Positions 1-5,741 of a stretch of DNA of 5,741 nucleotides are shown in pieces; the stretch's first letter is position 1; the number at the start of each line of letters is the position of its first letter. The translations under genes were made by a program, and so were the position numbers. The DNA lies in assembly GCA_937920335.1 (NCBI GenBank), contig CALGUT010000562.1, positions 1 through 5,741 on the forward strand. Reading direction: 5' to 3'. Source of the DNA: an uncultured Opitutales bacterium. Lineage in GTDB: Bacteria; Verrucomicrobiota; Verrucomicrobiia; Opitutales; UBA2995. A model generated the notes under the pieces. That model saw nothing but the letters and a program-made list of their open reading frames with translations. It was not told where the DNA came from and searched no databases.

Positions 1-953
1 AGGGGCCCCATTTTCATCTTTCTCTGAGAGGCCATTAGGTAGATAGCGATCAACGTTCCAATCGCCATAGCGAGATTCTTGTTACCCAATACTTCGATTG
101 CCGTATTCAAGCCACTCGGCTCTCCACTACCAAACGCCTTTACACTTGAAGCCAGGGCAATGAGAAAAACGGGAAGCACAACGGGTAGTATAGATACCCA
201 AAAAGACGGTAAGTCTTTATCGTCCTTACCGACTATGCTCTTCAGGTCGGCGATTTTAACCATGGGACTTTCCCTCAGCCCAATATTGAGCTTCTTATCC
301 ATACGACCGGCTAACCAAACACCAAACGCTCCGGCAGGAAGGCCCAGACAGATGCCCATAATCATAGCAAACCCAAGATCCAACTGAAGCGTCTCGATCA
401 TGACCAGCGGACCCGGAGTCGGCGGAACCAATCCATGCGTCAGTGCACCCCCAGCAGATACACACATCACGAAATACACATAGCGTTTTCCCAATCGAAA
501 CGCCAAGGCCTGCGCCAGAGGAATAATCAAAAAGAAAACGGTATCGAAGAATACCGGGATCGAGAGAAAGAAAGCCGCTATCATCATCGCCCAGCCCGCC
601 TGTTTCTCACCCATCACCTTGACCAGGCTCCGCACGATACGATCAGCCGCACCACTCTCCATCAAACAGATGCCAATAACTGCGGCCACCCCGATCACCC
701 AAGCGATCTTACCCGCGGTGACACCGAACTCCATCATCGACAATTCGATAGCCGTTACAATGTGGTTCGCTCCTTCACCGCCAGGTAGTGTTTCAGCCAA
801 TACTCCAACGAGGATTGCGGCAAGTATCAGCGCAATAAATGCATGAAACCGAAACACAGCGATCGAAATTACGATAAAAAGTATTCCAATCGCCAATACG
901 AAGAAGGGCCACGACGTAGATGCAGCCAGTATGGGAGGCAGTAATAGATTCAT
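1..953 (-). CDS. GntP-family permease (gluconate/organic-acid symporter type), 3' part beyond the window
   Basis: This is a multi-pass inner-membrane transporter of the GntP family, whose members import gluconate and related sugar acids or hydroxy acids with a cation. The minus-strand frame is open from ATG at 953 to the window edge, giving 317 residues of a family usually about 440-450 long, so roughly 130 residues are missing. Long hydrophobic segments alternate with short loops, beginning at about residues 15-50. Family signatures are clear: MESGAADRI (98-106), IPVFFDTVFFLIIPLA (132-147), and LTHGLVPPTPGP (171-182), which matches the family's conserved H-x-PP-x-PGP element. A charged cytoplasmic loop lies at about 217-248. 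The ATG is the only ATG/GTG/TTG start in the stretch just upstream in frame, and no clear Shine-Dalgarno precedes it. It is transcribed divergently from the efflux operon. Substrate is not determinable: gluconate, glycerate, fructuronate and others occur in the family. The family call is firm; specificity is open. Confidence 0.93.
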   Translation of the reverse strand, partial: MNLLLPPILAASTSWPFFVLAIGILFIVISIAVFRFHAFIALILAAILVGVLAETLPGGEGANHIVTAIELSMMEFGVTAGKIAWVIGVAAVIGICLMESGAADRIVRSLVKVMGEKQAGWAMMIAAFFLSIPVFFDTVFFLIIPLAQALAFRLGKRYVYFVMCVSAGGALTHGLVPPTPGPLVMIETLQLDLGFAMIMGICLGLPAGAFGVWLAGRMDKKLNIGLRESPMVKIADLKSIVGKDDKDLPSFWVSILPVVLPVFLIALASSVKAFGSGEPSGLNTAIEVLGNKNLAMAIGTLIAIYLMASQRKMKMGP

Positions 954-1175
954 AAGAATGCGGAGATGGTTAAGAATGGAGGCCAGGCTTCGAAAAACCA
1001 GCGGGGTAATAAGCAACAAAGCTGATTTTACGGCGTTTAGGGTGCAACGAAAAACTCATCCATTTGGCCCCGTTTTCAAGGAAGTTCCATTAAATATAGG
1101 TTTTATTAAATCCCGTGAAACCTTTCTCCGAACGCTCACGTTATACAAACAGTCCAACCCAGATCTTTTCCACGA
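954..1175. promoter_or_regulatory. Divergent intergenic control region between the GntP permease and the efflux operon
   Basis: This 222-bp gap separates two divergently transcribed units and must hold both promoters. An AT-rich patch at 1088-1111 is the most likely core. A weak plus-strand promoter candidate is TTTTCA (1073-1078) and TATAGG (1095-1100) with a 16-bp spacer, each matching four of six sigma-70 consensus positions. A 6-bp inverted repeat, AGGTTT (1098-1103) and AAACCT (1118-1123), lies just downstream with a 14-bp loop and could be an operator, though arms this short can occur by chance. No regulator gene lies in the window. A plus-strand open frame crossing this gap (931-1230) has no family resemblance and overlaps the starts of both real genes, so it is not called. 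The region's role is inferred from gene orientation; the individual boxes are weak. Confidence 0.45.
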
Positions 1176-2561
1176 ATGCCCCGCTTATTTAACTACCTAC
1201 TCATTTCCTTCTTGCTTAGCTCCACCTTGAGAGGCCAAGAGGCACAAATCTCAAATGCGCAGACCCAGTCGCTGGCTATTTCAGACGTTATCTCTCTAGC
1301 CCTCCGCCAAAACCTCTCGATCGAGCGATCAAAACTGCAGGTCGAGCTACGAGAGAATGACTTACAATTCGAGGAAGCCGACTCTCAACCAAACCTTACC
1401 GGCTCGCTCGGAGGCAATCTCCGCTATTTCGGCGATGGACGGGATCCGGTTTGGGACACCGGAGAGCTTTCTGAATCATTAAGCGGTAGCCTCAACTCAT
1501 CCGTGGATCTTTACACCGGCGGTGGACGAGAGGCCGCAATCAATCAAGCGCGCTCAGGCCTCGAAGCTAGCATTCAAGACTTTAATCGCTCCAAGCAATT
1601 CGTGCTGTTCAATTCGATTTTCCGGTTCATGGAAGCAATCCTACGCCAAAAAGAGATTGAAATCCAAACCGAAGAACTCGCCTCCAGACAGGAGAATCTC
1701 GAACGGATTCGAGTCAGTTTCGAAAACCAAATCCGCATAGAAGCCGATGTTCTTCGCCAACGTTCTCTGGTTGCAGACAGCGAACGTCGACTTGCTCAAG
1801 CCAAACAGTCTTACCAGCGAAGTCTCTATTTCCTTAAAGACTTGCTCCTGATCTCACCTGAAACCGACATTGTGCTCGATCTTTCGGGAAGTCGCTGGGG
1901 CAACCAAGACTACCTTCCAGAACCCGACGTTCAGGCTAGTTGGGGCCGTATTGTCCAACGCCCCGACCTTTTGGCTCAGGAGTTCCGCATTACCGCCGCC
2001 GAGGAGAATATCAGAGTTGCCGCTTCTGGTGGGAAAGCCCGGGTATCTGCATCTGCAAGCCTGAGAACCAATTACTCAAGTCTCGACTCAAGAGCCGGCG
2101 TAGGAGGTCAGTTTTTCGAAACTCAACCGGAACTCTCGGGAGGACTCAGCCTATCCATTCCCATATTCGATCGCAGAAGAACCTCAACCAATGTCGCACG
2201 GGCCACCATCCAACAACGGCAGGAGCAGCTCGACCTGGTTGATCTCAAACAAGGCGCCCGCACCGACCTGCTTCAAGCAGTCCTCGATTTCAACACCGCC
2301 AAGGCGCAACTCAGATTCTCAGAGGAACAGCTACTATCCGCCGATGCTGCACTCGAAGCCGAACAAGCCCGCTTCGATGCCGGTGCTGCCAACCTCTTGG
2401 ATGTAAATAGTCTCAGATCCACTCGGCTAGACGCCGCTGTCTCTGTTGAGGAATCCTGGTTTAATCTCTTTACCAACCGCTTGGACATAACCCTTCAGGA
2501 CGGAACCATCGAAGCATTTCTTATCGAACAACTGAATACCCAAGTCCCCGAACTCCAATAG
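1176..2561 (+). CDS. TolC-family outer-membrane efflux protein
   Basis: This is the outer-membrane channel of a tripartite exporter, expected to trimerise into a beta-barrel with a long periplasmic alpha-helical tunnel. The 461-residue length is normal for the family. An N-terminal signal peptide (about 1-20; hydrophobic core NYLLISFLLSS) ends near LRG-QEA. Two outer-membrane efflux repeats follow, about 30-215 and 245-445, each with long amphipathic, probably coiled-coil helices. Recognisable elements are AISDVISLALRQN (34-46), DLYTGGGREAAI (101-112), the strongly typical QRPDLLAQEFRITAAEENI (251-269), SIPIFDRRR (317-325) and RFDAGAANLLDVNSLR (389-404). No cysteine follows the signal peptide, so it is probably not a lipoprotein, unlike many NodT-type channels. 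ATG 1176 is the first start after an in-frame stop at 1116-1118, and no Shine-Dalgarno is visible. It is first in the operon, ending 5 bp before the adaptor gene. The channel role is well supported; its exclusive pairing with this pump is inferred. Confidence 0.95.
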   Translation: MPRLFNYLLISFLLSSTLRGQEAQISNAQTQSLAISDVISLALRQNLSIERSKLQVELRENDLQFEEADSQPNLTGSLGGNLRYFGDGRDPVWDTGELSESLSGSLNSSVDLYTGGGREAAINQARSGLEASIQDFNRSKQFVLFNSIFRFMEAILRQKEIEIQTEELASRQENLERIRVSFENQIRIEADVLRQRSLVADSERRLAQAKQSYQRSLYFLKDLLLISPETDIVLDLSGSRWGNQDYLPEPDVQASWGRIVQRPDLLAQEFRITAAEENIRVAASGGKARVSASASLRTNYSSLDSRAGVGGQFFETQPELSGGLSLSIPIFDRRRTSTNVARATIQQRQEQLDLVDLKQGARTDLLQAVLDFNTAKAQLRFSEEQLLSADAALEAEQARFDAGAANLLDVNSLRSTRLDAAVSVEESWFNLFTNRLDITLQDGTIEAFLIEQLNTQVPELQ

Positions 2562-2566
2562 TATTT

Positions 2567-3946
2567 ATGAAAAAAGCGATCATCATTTTTATCCTTCTGG
2601 CTGGCATAGGCTACGGAGGCTATCGTTTCTACACCAAAGAGGACGTTTCTTCAGAATCAGCTCCCCAATACAACTTCTCTAAGATAGAGCGAAAAAATAT
2701 ACTTAATATGATTACCGCGACCGGCACTCTGGTCGCTCGCGAATTAGTTGAGGTGGGAACACAGGTATCCGGAACTATCGACGAAGTATATGCAGATTTT
2801 AACGACCAGGTGGAAAAAGGTCAATTGATCGCTCTGATTGATCCCTCGGTACTAGATGCTCAGGTCAAGAGCGCTGAGGCCGATCTCATGCGACAAAAAG
2901 CAAATCTTAGACGAGCTCAGACCGAATACGACCGATTCTTCCCCGTTTACGAACAGGGATTTTTATCCGGAAACGATTTTCTCAACTACGATATTGGAAG
3001 GGAAACCGCTGAAGCGGCATTACTTAGCGCGGAAGCAGCGTTGGAGCGCATTAAACGAAGCCGCGAATTCACCGAAATCCGAGCGCCGATCAGTGGAGTT
3101 ATCATCGACCGCAACGTAGAAAAAGGTCAGACCGTAGCAGCCAGCCTCAACACTCCCCGTCTATTCATCATCGCTGAAGATTTAGCGCTCATGGAGATTC
3201 TCGCAAATGTGGATGAGAGTGACATCGGCCAAATCAAACAAGGCCAGGACGTCCGATTTACAGTAGCAAGCTATCCTGAAAGAAATTTTACCGGTCAGGT
3301 TGTAGAAATTCGTCTACAACCCGCTGTGGTACAAAACGTAGTCAATTACACCGTCGTTGTTGAGACGGAAAACCCAAGACTCGTTCTCCTTCCCGGCATG
3401 ACAGCCACTCTCGACTTTGTCGTCGACGAGGTTCAAGATGTATTATCCGTTCCAGCTTCAGCTCTCAACTTAAAGTTGAGCGACGAAATGATCGCTGCAC
3501 AAGAGAAGCTGCGTGAGGAAGCACTTGCCAGGCGAGAAGCTGCCGCTGGAGGTGCAAACGGAGAAACCCGGCAACGGGGACAAGGAGGTACCGAGGGAGG
3601 CCAGCGGAGGCAACGCGGACAAGGCGGCGGTGGTTTTGCTGGTGCCGGTGGTTTTGCTGGTGGCGGTGGCGCGGCAGGAGGTGCCCGTGGAAGCCGTCCT
3701 AGCATAGGGACTATTTGGTACAAAGACGATGCGGGAGCACTTAAAGTCATGCCCGTACGCACGGGAGTTACCGATGGAATTACAACTGAGGTCATGGCTT
3801 TGCGCGATGAAGAACCCCCCGAAGGCTTAGAGATTATTACGAAAGTTCTGGCTCCCTCTACAACCCAATCTACTCGTCCAACCAATCCATTCGGTGGCGG
3901 CGGACGCGGCCCAGGTGGCGGCGGTGGTGGCGGTCGCAGATTTTAG
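2567..3946 (+). CDS. MacA/HlyD-type periplasmic adaptor (membrane fusion protein) with glycine-rich insert and tail
   Basis: This periplasmic adaptor links the inner-membrane ABC pump to the TolC-type channel. Residues 4-21 form an N-terminal membrane anchor preceded by KK. The first half of the lipoyl/barrel-sandwich domain is at about 61-93 (VSGTIDEVYADFNDQVEKGQ), followed by a coiled-coil hairpin at about 94-165. The second lipoyl half is at 168-203 (IRAPISGVIIDRNVEKGQ), and a beta-barrel spans about 205-295, including VVQNVVNYTVVVETENP and LLPGMTATLDF. PASAL (296-300) leads into a membrane-proximal part that resumes at IGTIWYKDDAG (380-390) and VRTGVTDG (397-404). A low-complexity Gly/Arg/Gln/Ala-rich insert (about 326-378) interrupts this junction, and the protein ends in a poly-Gly tail (443-459). 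Family members average about 370-400 residues, so the extra length (459) is largely these two segments. No Shine-Dalgarno is visible; the start lies 5 bp after the previous stop, consistent with translational coupling. Confidence 0.94.
   Translation: MKKAIIIFILLAGIGYGGYRFYTKEDVSSESAPQYNFSKIERKNILNMITATGTLVARELVEVGTQVSGTIDEVYADFNDQVEKGQLIALIDPSVLDAQVKSAEADLMRQKANLRRAQTEYDRFFPVYEQGFLSGNDFLNYDIGRETAEAALLSAEAALERIKRSREFTEIRAPISGVIIDRNVEKGQTVAASLNTPRLFIIAEDLALMEILANVDESDIGQIKQGQDVRFTVASYPERNFTGQVVEIRLQPAVVQNVVNYTVVVETENPRLVLLPGMTATLDFVVDEVQDVLSVPASALNLKLSDEMIAAQEKLREEALARREAAAGGANGETRQRGQGGTEGGQRRQRGQGGGGFAGAGGFAGGGGAAGGARGSRPSIGTIWYKDDAGALKVMPVRTGVTDGITTEVMALRDEEPPEGLEIITKVLAPSTTQSTRPTNPFGGGGRGPGGGGGGGRRF
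3542..3700 (+). repeat. Low-complexity Gly/Arg/Gln/Ala-rich coding segment in the adaptor gene
   Basis: This stretch encodes adaptor residues about 326-378, made almost only of Gly, Ala, Arg, Gln and a few Glu/Thr/Phe. RQRGQGG occurs twice (335-341 and 348-354). GGFAG also occurs twice, encoded by two near-perfect direct copies of a 16-bp sequence at 3629-3644 and 3647-3662, 18 bp apart. The repeats are in frame and suggest expansion by slippage or unequal exchange. A likely role is a flexible periplasmic linker, but none is shown. Confidence 0.85.
3893..3934 (+). repeat. Poly-glycine-coding tract at the adaptor C-terminus
   Basis: GGN codons dominate the last part of the adaptor gene, encoding GGGGRGPGGGGGGG (443-456) before a final RRF and TAG. 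The tract mixes GGT and GGC codons, so it is not a pure trinucleotide run. It would form a disordered, basic-ended tail after the membrane-proximal domain. Confidence 0.8.
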
Positions 3947-3963
3947 TTCGGCCCTCAAATATC

Positions 3964-4704
3964 ATGGAAGAAGTCATAAAAACGATAGACCTCACGAAGA
4001 CCTACGAGCTGGCAGAGCCCGTTCATGCACTACGAGGGGTTAACTTAACCATCAGTCCGGGTGAATTCGTGAGTATCATGGGCGCTTCTGGCTCCGGTAA
4101 GTCTACCTTCATGAATATCATAGGCTGCCTGGATAAACCGACGACCGGATCCTACCTATTGGATGGAATCCCTGTTAATAAGCTCTCCCGCAATCAATTG
4201 GCAGATATAAGAAACCAGAAGATTGGATTCGTTTTTCAAGGATTTAACCTACTTTCTCGAACTTCGGCATTAGAAAACACCGAACTTCCACTCGTTTATC
4301 AACGTAGCAAATCAAAAATAAACCCCAAGAAAAAGGCGGCCGAATGCCTTGAACGGGTCGGACTTGCCAACCGGATGGATCACCAGACACAACAGCTTTC
4401 AGGCGGCCAGCAACAGCGGGTCGCCGTTGCCCGAGCTCTGGTAAATGATCCTGCCTTAATTCTCGCAGACGAACCTACGGGTAATCTTGATTCGCGGACC
4501 TCTCTGGACCTAATGGGACTGTTTCAGGAGCTTAACGATCAGGGTATTACGATCGTTCTGGTAACTCACGAACCCGACATTGCCCGCTTTACCAAACGCG
4601 TGGTTGAGATGCGCGACGGTCTGGTTGTTCAAGATACACAGATCGAAGATCGAAGCGATGCAAAGAAAGAACTGGCCGAATTCTCCGGCGTAATCGGACT
4701 CTAG
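3964..4704 (+). CDS. MacB/LolD-type ABC transporter ATP-binding protein
   Basis: This cytoplasmic ATPase of the MacB/LolD/FtsE class drives the adjacent permease by mechanotransmission rather than by classical alternating access. At 246 residues it is a complete stand-alone nucleotide-binding domain. Every catalytic motif is intact: Walker A GASGSGKST (40-48), Q-loop Q92 in FVFQGFNLL, ABC signature LSGGQQQR (145-152), Walker B ALILADE with catalytic E170, D-loop NLD (174-176), and the switch histidine H202 in LVTHEPDIA. The region YELAEPVHALRGVNLTI (14-30) is the usual A-loop area, and IIGCLDKPTTGSY is typical of this subfamily. A short polar C-terminal extension (about 224-246) takes the place of the linker to the permease in fused MacB. 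ATG 3964 lies 17 bp after the adaptor stop without a clear Shine-Dalgarno. The family is certain; placement with MacB rather than LolD rests on the adaptor and TolC neighbours. Confidence 0.96.
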   Translation: MEEVIKTIDLTKTYELAEPVHALRGVNLTISPGEFVSIMGASGSGKSTFMNIIGCLDKPTTGSYLLDGIPVNKLSRNQLADIRNQKIGFVFQGFNLLSRTSALENTELPLVYQRSKSKINPKKKAAECLERVGLANRMDHQTQQLSGGQQQRVAVARALVNDPALILADEPTGNLDSRTSLDLMGLFQELNDQGITIVLVTHEPDIARFTKRVVEMRDGLVVQDTQIEDRSDAKKELAEFSGVIGL

Positions 4705-4706
4705 GA
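4703..4706 (+). promoter_or_regulatory. Shine-Dalgarno AGGA for the permease gene
   Basis: AGGA lies 7 bp upstream of ATG 4714 and overlaps the TAG stop (4702-4704) of the ATPase gene. It is the only convincing Shine-Dalgarno among the genes here. It supports the 4714 start over the internal Met15 and suggests that the two pump subunits are translationally coupled. Confidence 0.6.
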
Positions 4707-4713
4707 ACAGCCT

Positions 4714-5741
4714 ATGAAATTTTTCAAACTACTCGGCATCGCTCAAGGGAGCTTGATGAAGAATCGTACTCGAAGTGTCCTAACGATGTTAGGGATCATT
4801 ATCGGCGTAGGTGCGGTAATCGTAATGCGTGCTATCGGCGATGGCGCGCAACAAGATATTGAAGATCGTATCAACTCATTGGGCACAAACCTACTAATGG
4901 TTCGATCTGAGTCGAACTCACTCGGCGGCGTTAGACGCGGCGCCGGAAGCTCCAGAACTCTCTTTATCGATGATATAGAAAAAATAAGAGAACAATGCAG
5001 TTTGGTAATGGCCGTTTCTGGGATCGTTCAAGTAAGTGGACAGGTGATCGGTGGCGGGACGAATTGGTTTACCAGTGTGCAAGGAGTAGACCCTGATTTC
5101 CTGACTATAAAAAGCTGGGAGGTTGAGGACGGCACCATGTTTACCGAACGGGATATGAGAGCAAAGACCAAGGTTGCTGTTTTAGGAGCATCAGTCGTGG
5201 AAAATATGTACAATGGCGTTAGCCCCGTCGGACAAACTATTCGTATTCAAAAAACCCCTTTTAAAATTATCGGAGTGCTAAAGGCCAAAGGTCAAAGTGC
5301 AGGTGGTCAGGATCAGGACGATACGGTGCTGGTTCCACTAACGACCGCTGCCTTCCGACTACGTGGTGACTCTCAATATGTCAGTCAGATTTATGTAAGC
5401 GCATTAAGCGTCGATGTCATGGATGCGGCCCAGGAGGAGGTTTCACAAACCTTGCGCATTGCCCACAAACTGATCGATGGGCAGGACGATGATTTCACTG
5501 TAAGAAGTCAGTCCGAATTAACCGAAGCCTTTACGTCTACCACCCAAACGATGACTACCTTCCTGACGATTGTAGCCGCCGTATCACTGGTTGTTGGAGG
5601 CGTTGGAATTATGAATATCATGTTGGTTTCCGTCACAGAACGTACCCGAGAAATCGGTATCCGTGTTGCCGTCGGAGCCAGAAGCACCGATGTCCTAATC
5701 CAATTTCTAATTGAGGCAGTCGTACTCAGCGTCATGGGCGG
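4714..5741 (+). CDS. MacB/FtsX-type ABC transporter permease, 3' end beyond the window
   Basis: This is the inner-membrane subunit of the exporter, expected to dimerise and bind the ATPase beneath and the adaptor above. The window shows 342 residues of a family usually near 400, so about 60 residues (the rest of TM3 and TM4) are missing. TM1 is at about 20-38 (SVLTMLGIIIGVGAVIVM). A large periplasmic MacB-type core domain spans about 40-272, with the typical NGVSPVGQTIRI (167... region 167-177 by family alignment) and FKIIGVLKAKG (173-183 region). TM2 is at about 273-298 (including VVGGVGIMNIMLVSV), followed by the conserved coupling segment VTERTREIGIRVAVGARS (297-314), which docks on the ATPase, and the start of TM3 (about 319-342). 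ATG 4714 has an AGGA Shine-Dalgarno and lies 9 bp after the ATPase stop. There is no fused ATPase domain at its N-terminus. An oddity is Arg39 at the end of TM1. Confidence 0.95.
   Translation, partial: MKFFKLLGIAQGSLMKNRTRSVLTMLGIIIGVGAVIVMRAIGDGAQQDIEDRINSLGTNLLMVRSESNSLGGVRRGAGSSRTLFIDDIEKIREQCSLVMAVSGIVQVSGQVIGGGTNWFTSVQGVDPDFLTIKSWEVEDGTMFTERDMRAKTKVAVLGASVVENMYNGVSPVGQTIRIQKTPFKIIGVLKAKGQSAGGQDQDDTVLVPLTTAAFRLRGDSQYVSQIYVSALSVDVMDAAQEEVSQTLRIAHKLIDGQDDDFTVRSQSELTEAFTSTTQTMTTFLTIVAAVSLVVGGVGIMNIMLVSVTERTREIGIRVAVGARSTDVLIQFLIEAVVLSVMG

Noticed and set aside
79..846. Several plus-strand open frames (79-387, 435-788, 619-846)
   Set aside because: They lie antisense to the GntP permease, whose minus-strand translation shows clear family motifs; the plus-strand products have no recognisable family or membrane pattern.
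931..1230. A 99-residue plus-strand open frame across the divergent gap
   Set aside because: It overlaps the starts of both flanking genes, has no recognised domain, and occupies the only space available for promoters.
2562..2566. Possible terminator or promoter between the TolC and adaptor genes
   Set aside because: The gap is only 5 bp with no hairpin, so the genes are read as one transcript.
3629..3662. Possible CRISPR-like or mobile-element repeat
   Set aside because: Only two in-frame units without spacers, lying inside a coding region; they are explained by protein-level low complexity.
3433..3885. A 150-residue minus-strand open frame rich in Pro and Ala
   Set aside because: It is the complement of the glycine-rich part of the adaptor gene; GGN codons read in reverse give proline and alanine codons with few stops.
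5028..5735. Minus-strand open frames (5028-5213 and 5508-5735)
   Set aside because: They are antisense to the permease gene, which carries strong MacB-family motifs in the same interval.
3964..5741. Frameshifted fused MacB gene
   Set aside because: The ATPase has a proper C-terminal extension and stop, and the permease has its own ATG and Shine-Dalgarno; both are full stand-alone subunits at their junction, so a true split is more likely than a sequencing error.

Overview
The window reads as chromosomal DNA from a Gram-negative (diderm) bacterium. It encodes an outer-membrane TolC-type channel with a signal peptide, a periplasmic adaptor, and inner-membrane ABC components. Base composition is roughly balanced. 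Most genes lack a recognisable Shine-Dalgarno sequence, and the adaptor carries long glycine-rich stretches. These last two traits would fit phyla such as Verrucomicrobiota, but that placement is only an impression; the sequence itself does not settle it.

Layout: bases 1-953 on the minus strand hold the first 317 residues of a GntP-family permease (gluconate/organic-acid:H+ or Na+ symporter type), cut by the left edge. Its reading frame is open through the window boundary. A 222-bp non-coding gap (954-1175) separates it from a divergent plus-strand operon that fills the rest: a TolC-family outer-membrane efflux protein (1176-2561), a MacA/HlyD-type periplasmic adaptor (2567-3946), a MacB-type ABC ATPase (3964-4704) and a MacB/FtsX-type permease (4714 to the right edge, truncated in its third membrane segment). 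The four genes are 5, 17 and 9 bp apart, so they are almost certainly co-transcribed.

Together the four proteins would form a complete MacAB-TolC-like tripartite exporter. The permease and ATPase form the inner-membrane motor, the adaptor bridges the periplasm, and the TolC protein is the outer-membrane exit duct. Unlike classical Escherichia coli MacB, the ATPase and permease are separate polypeptides, and the outer-membrane channel is encoded first in the same operon. The substrate cannot be read from the sequence; macrolides, peptides, lipids or siderophores are all handled by relatives. The GntP permease shows no functional link to the exporter beyond sharing the divergent control region.

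The most unusual feature is in the adaptor: a Gly/Arg/Gln/Ala-rich low-complexity insert of about 50 residues between the beta-barrel and membrane-proximal parts, plus a poly-glycine C-terminal tail. I found no CRISPR array, RNA gene, insertion sequence or convincing new system here.
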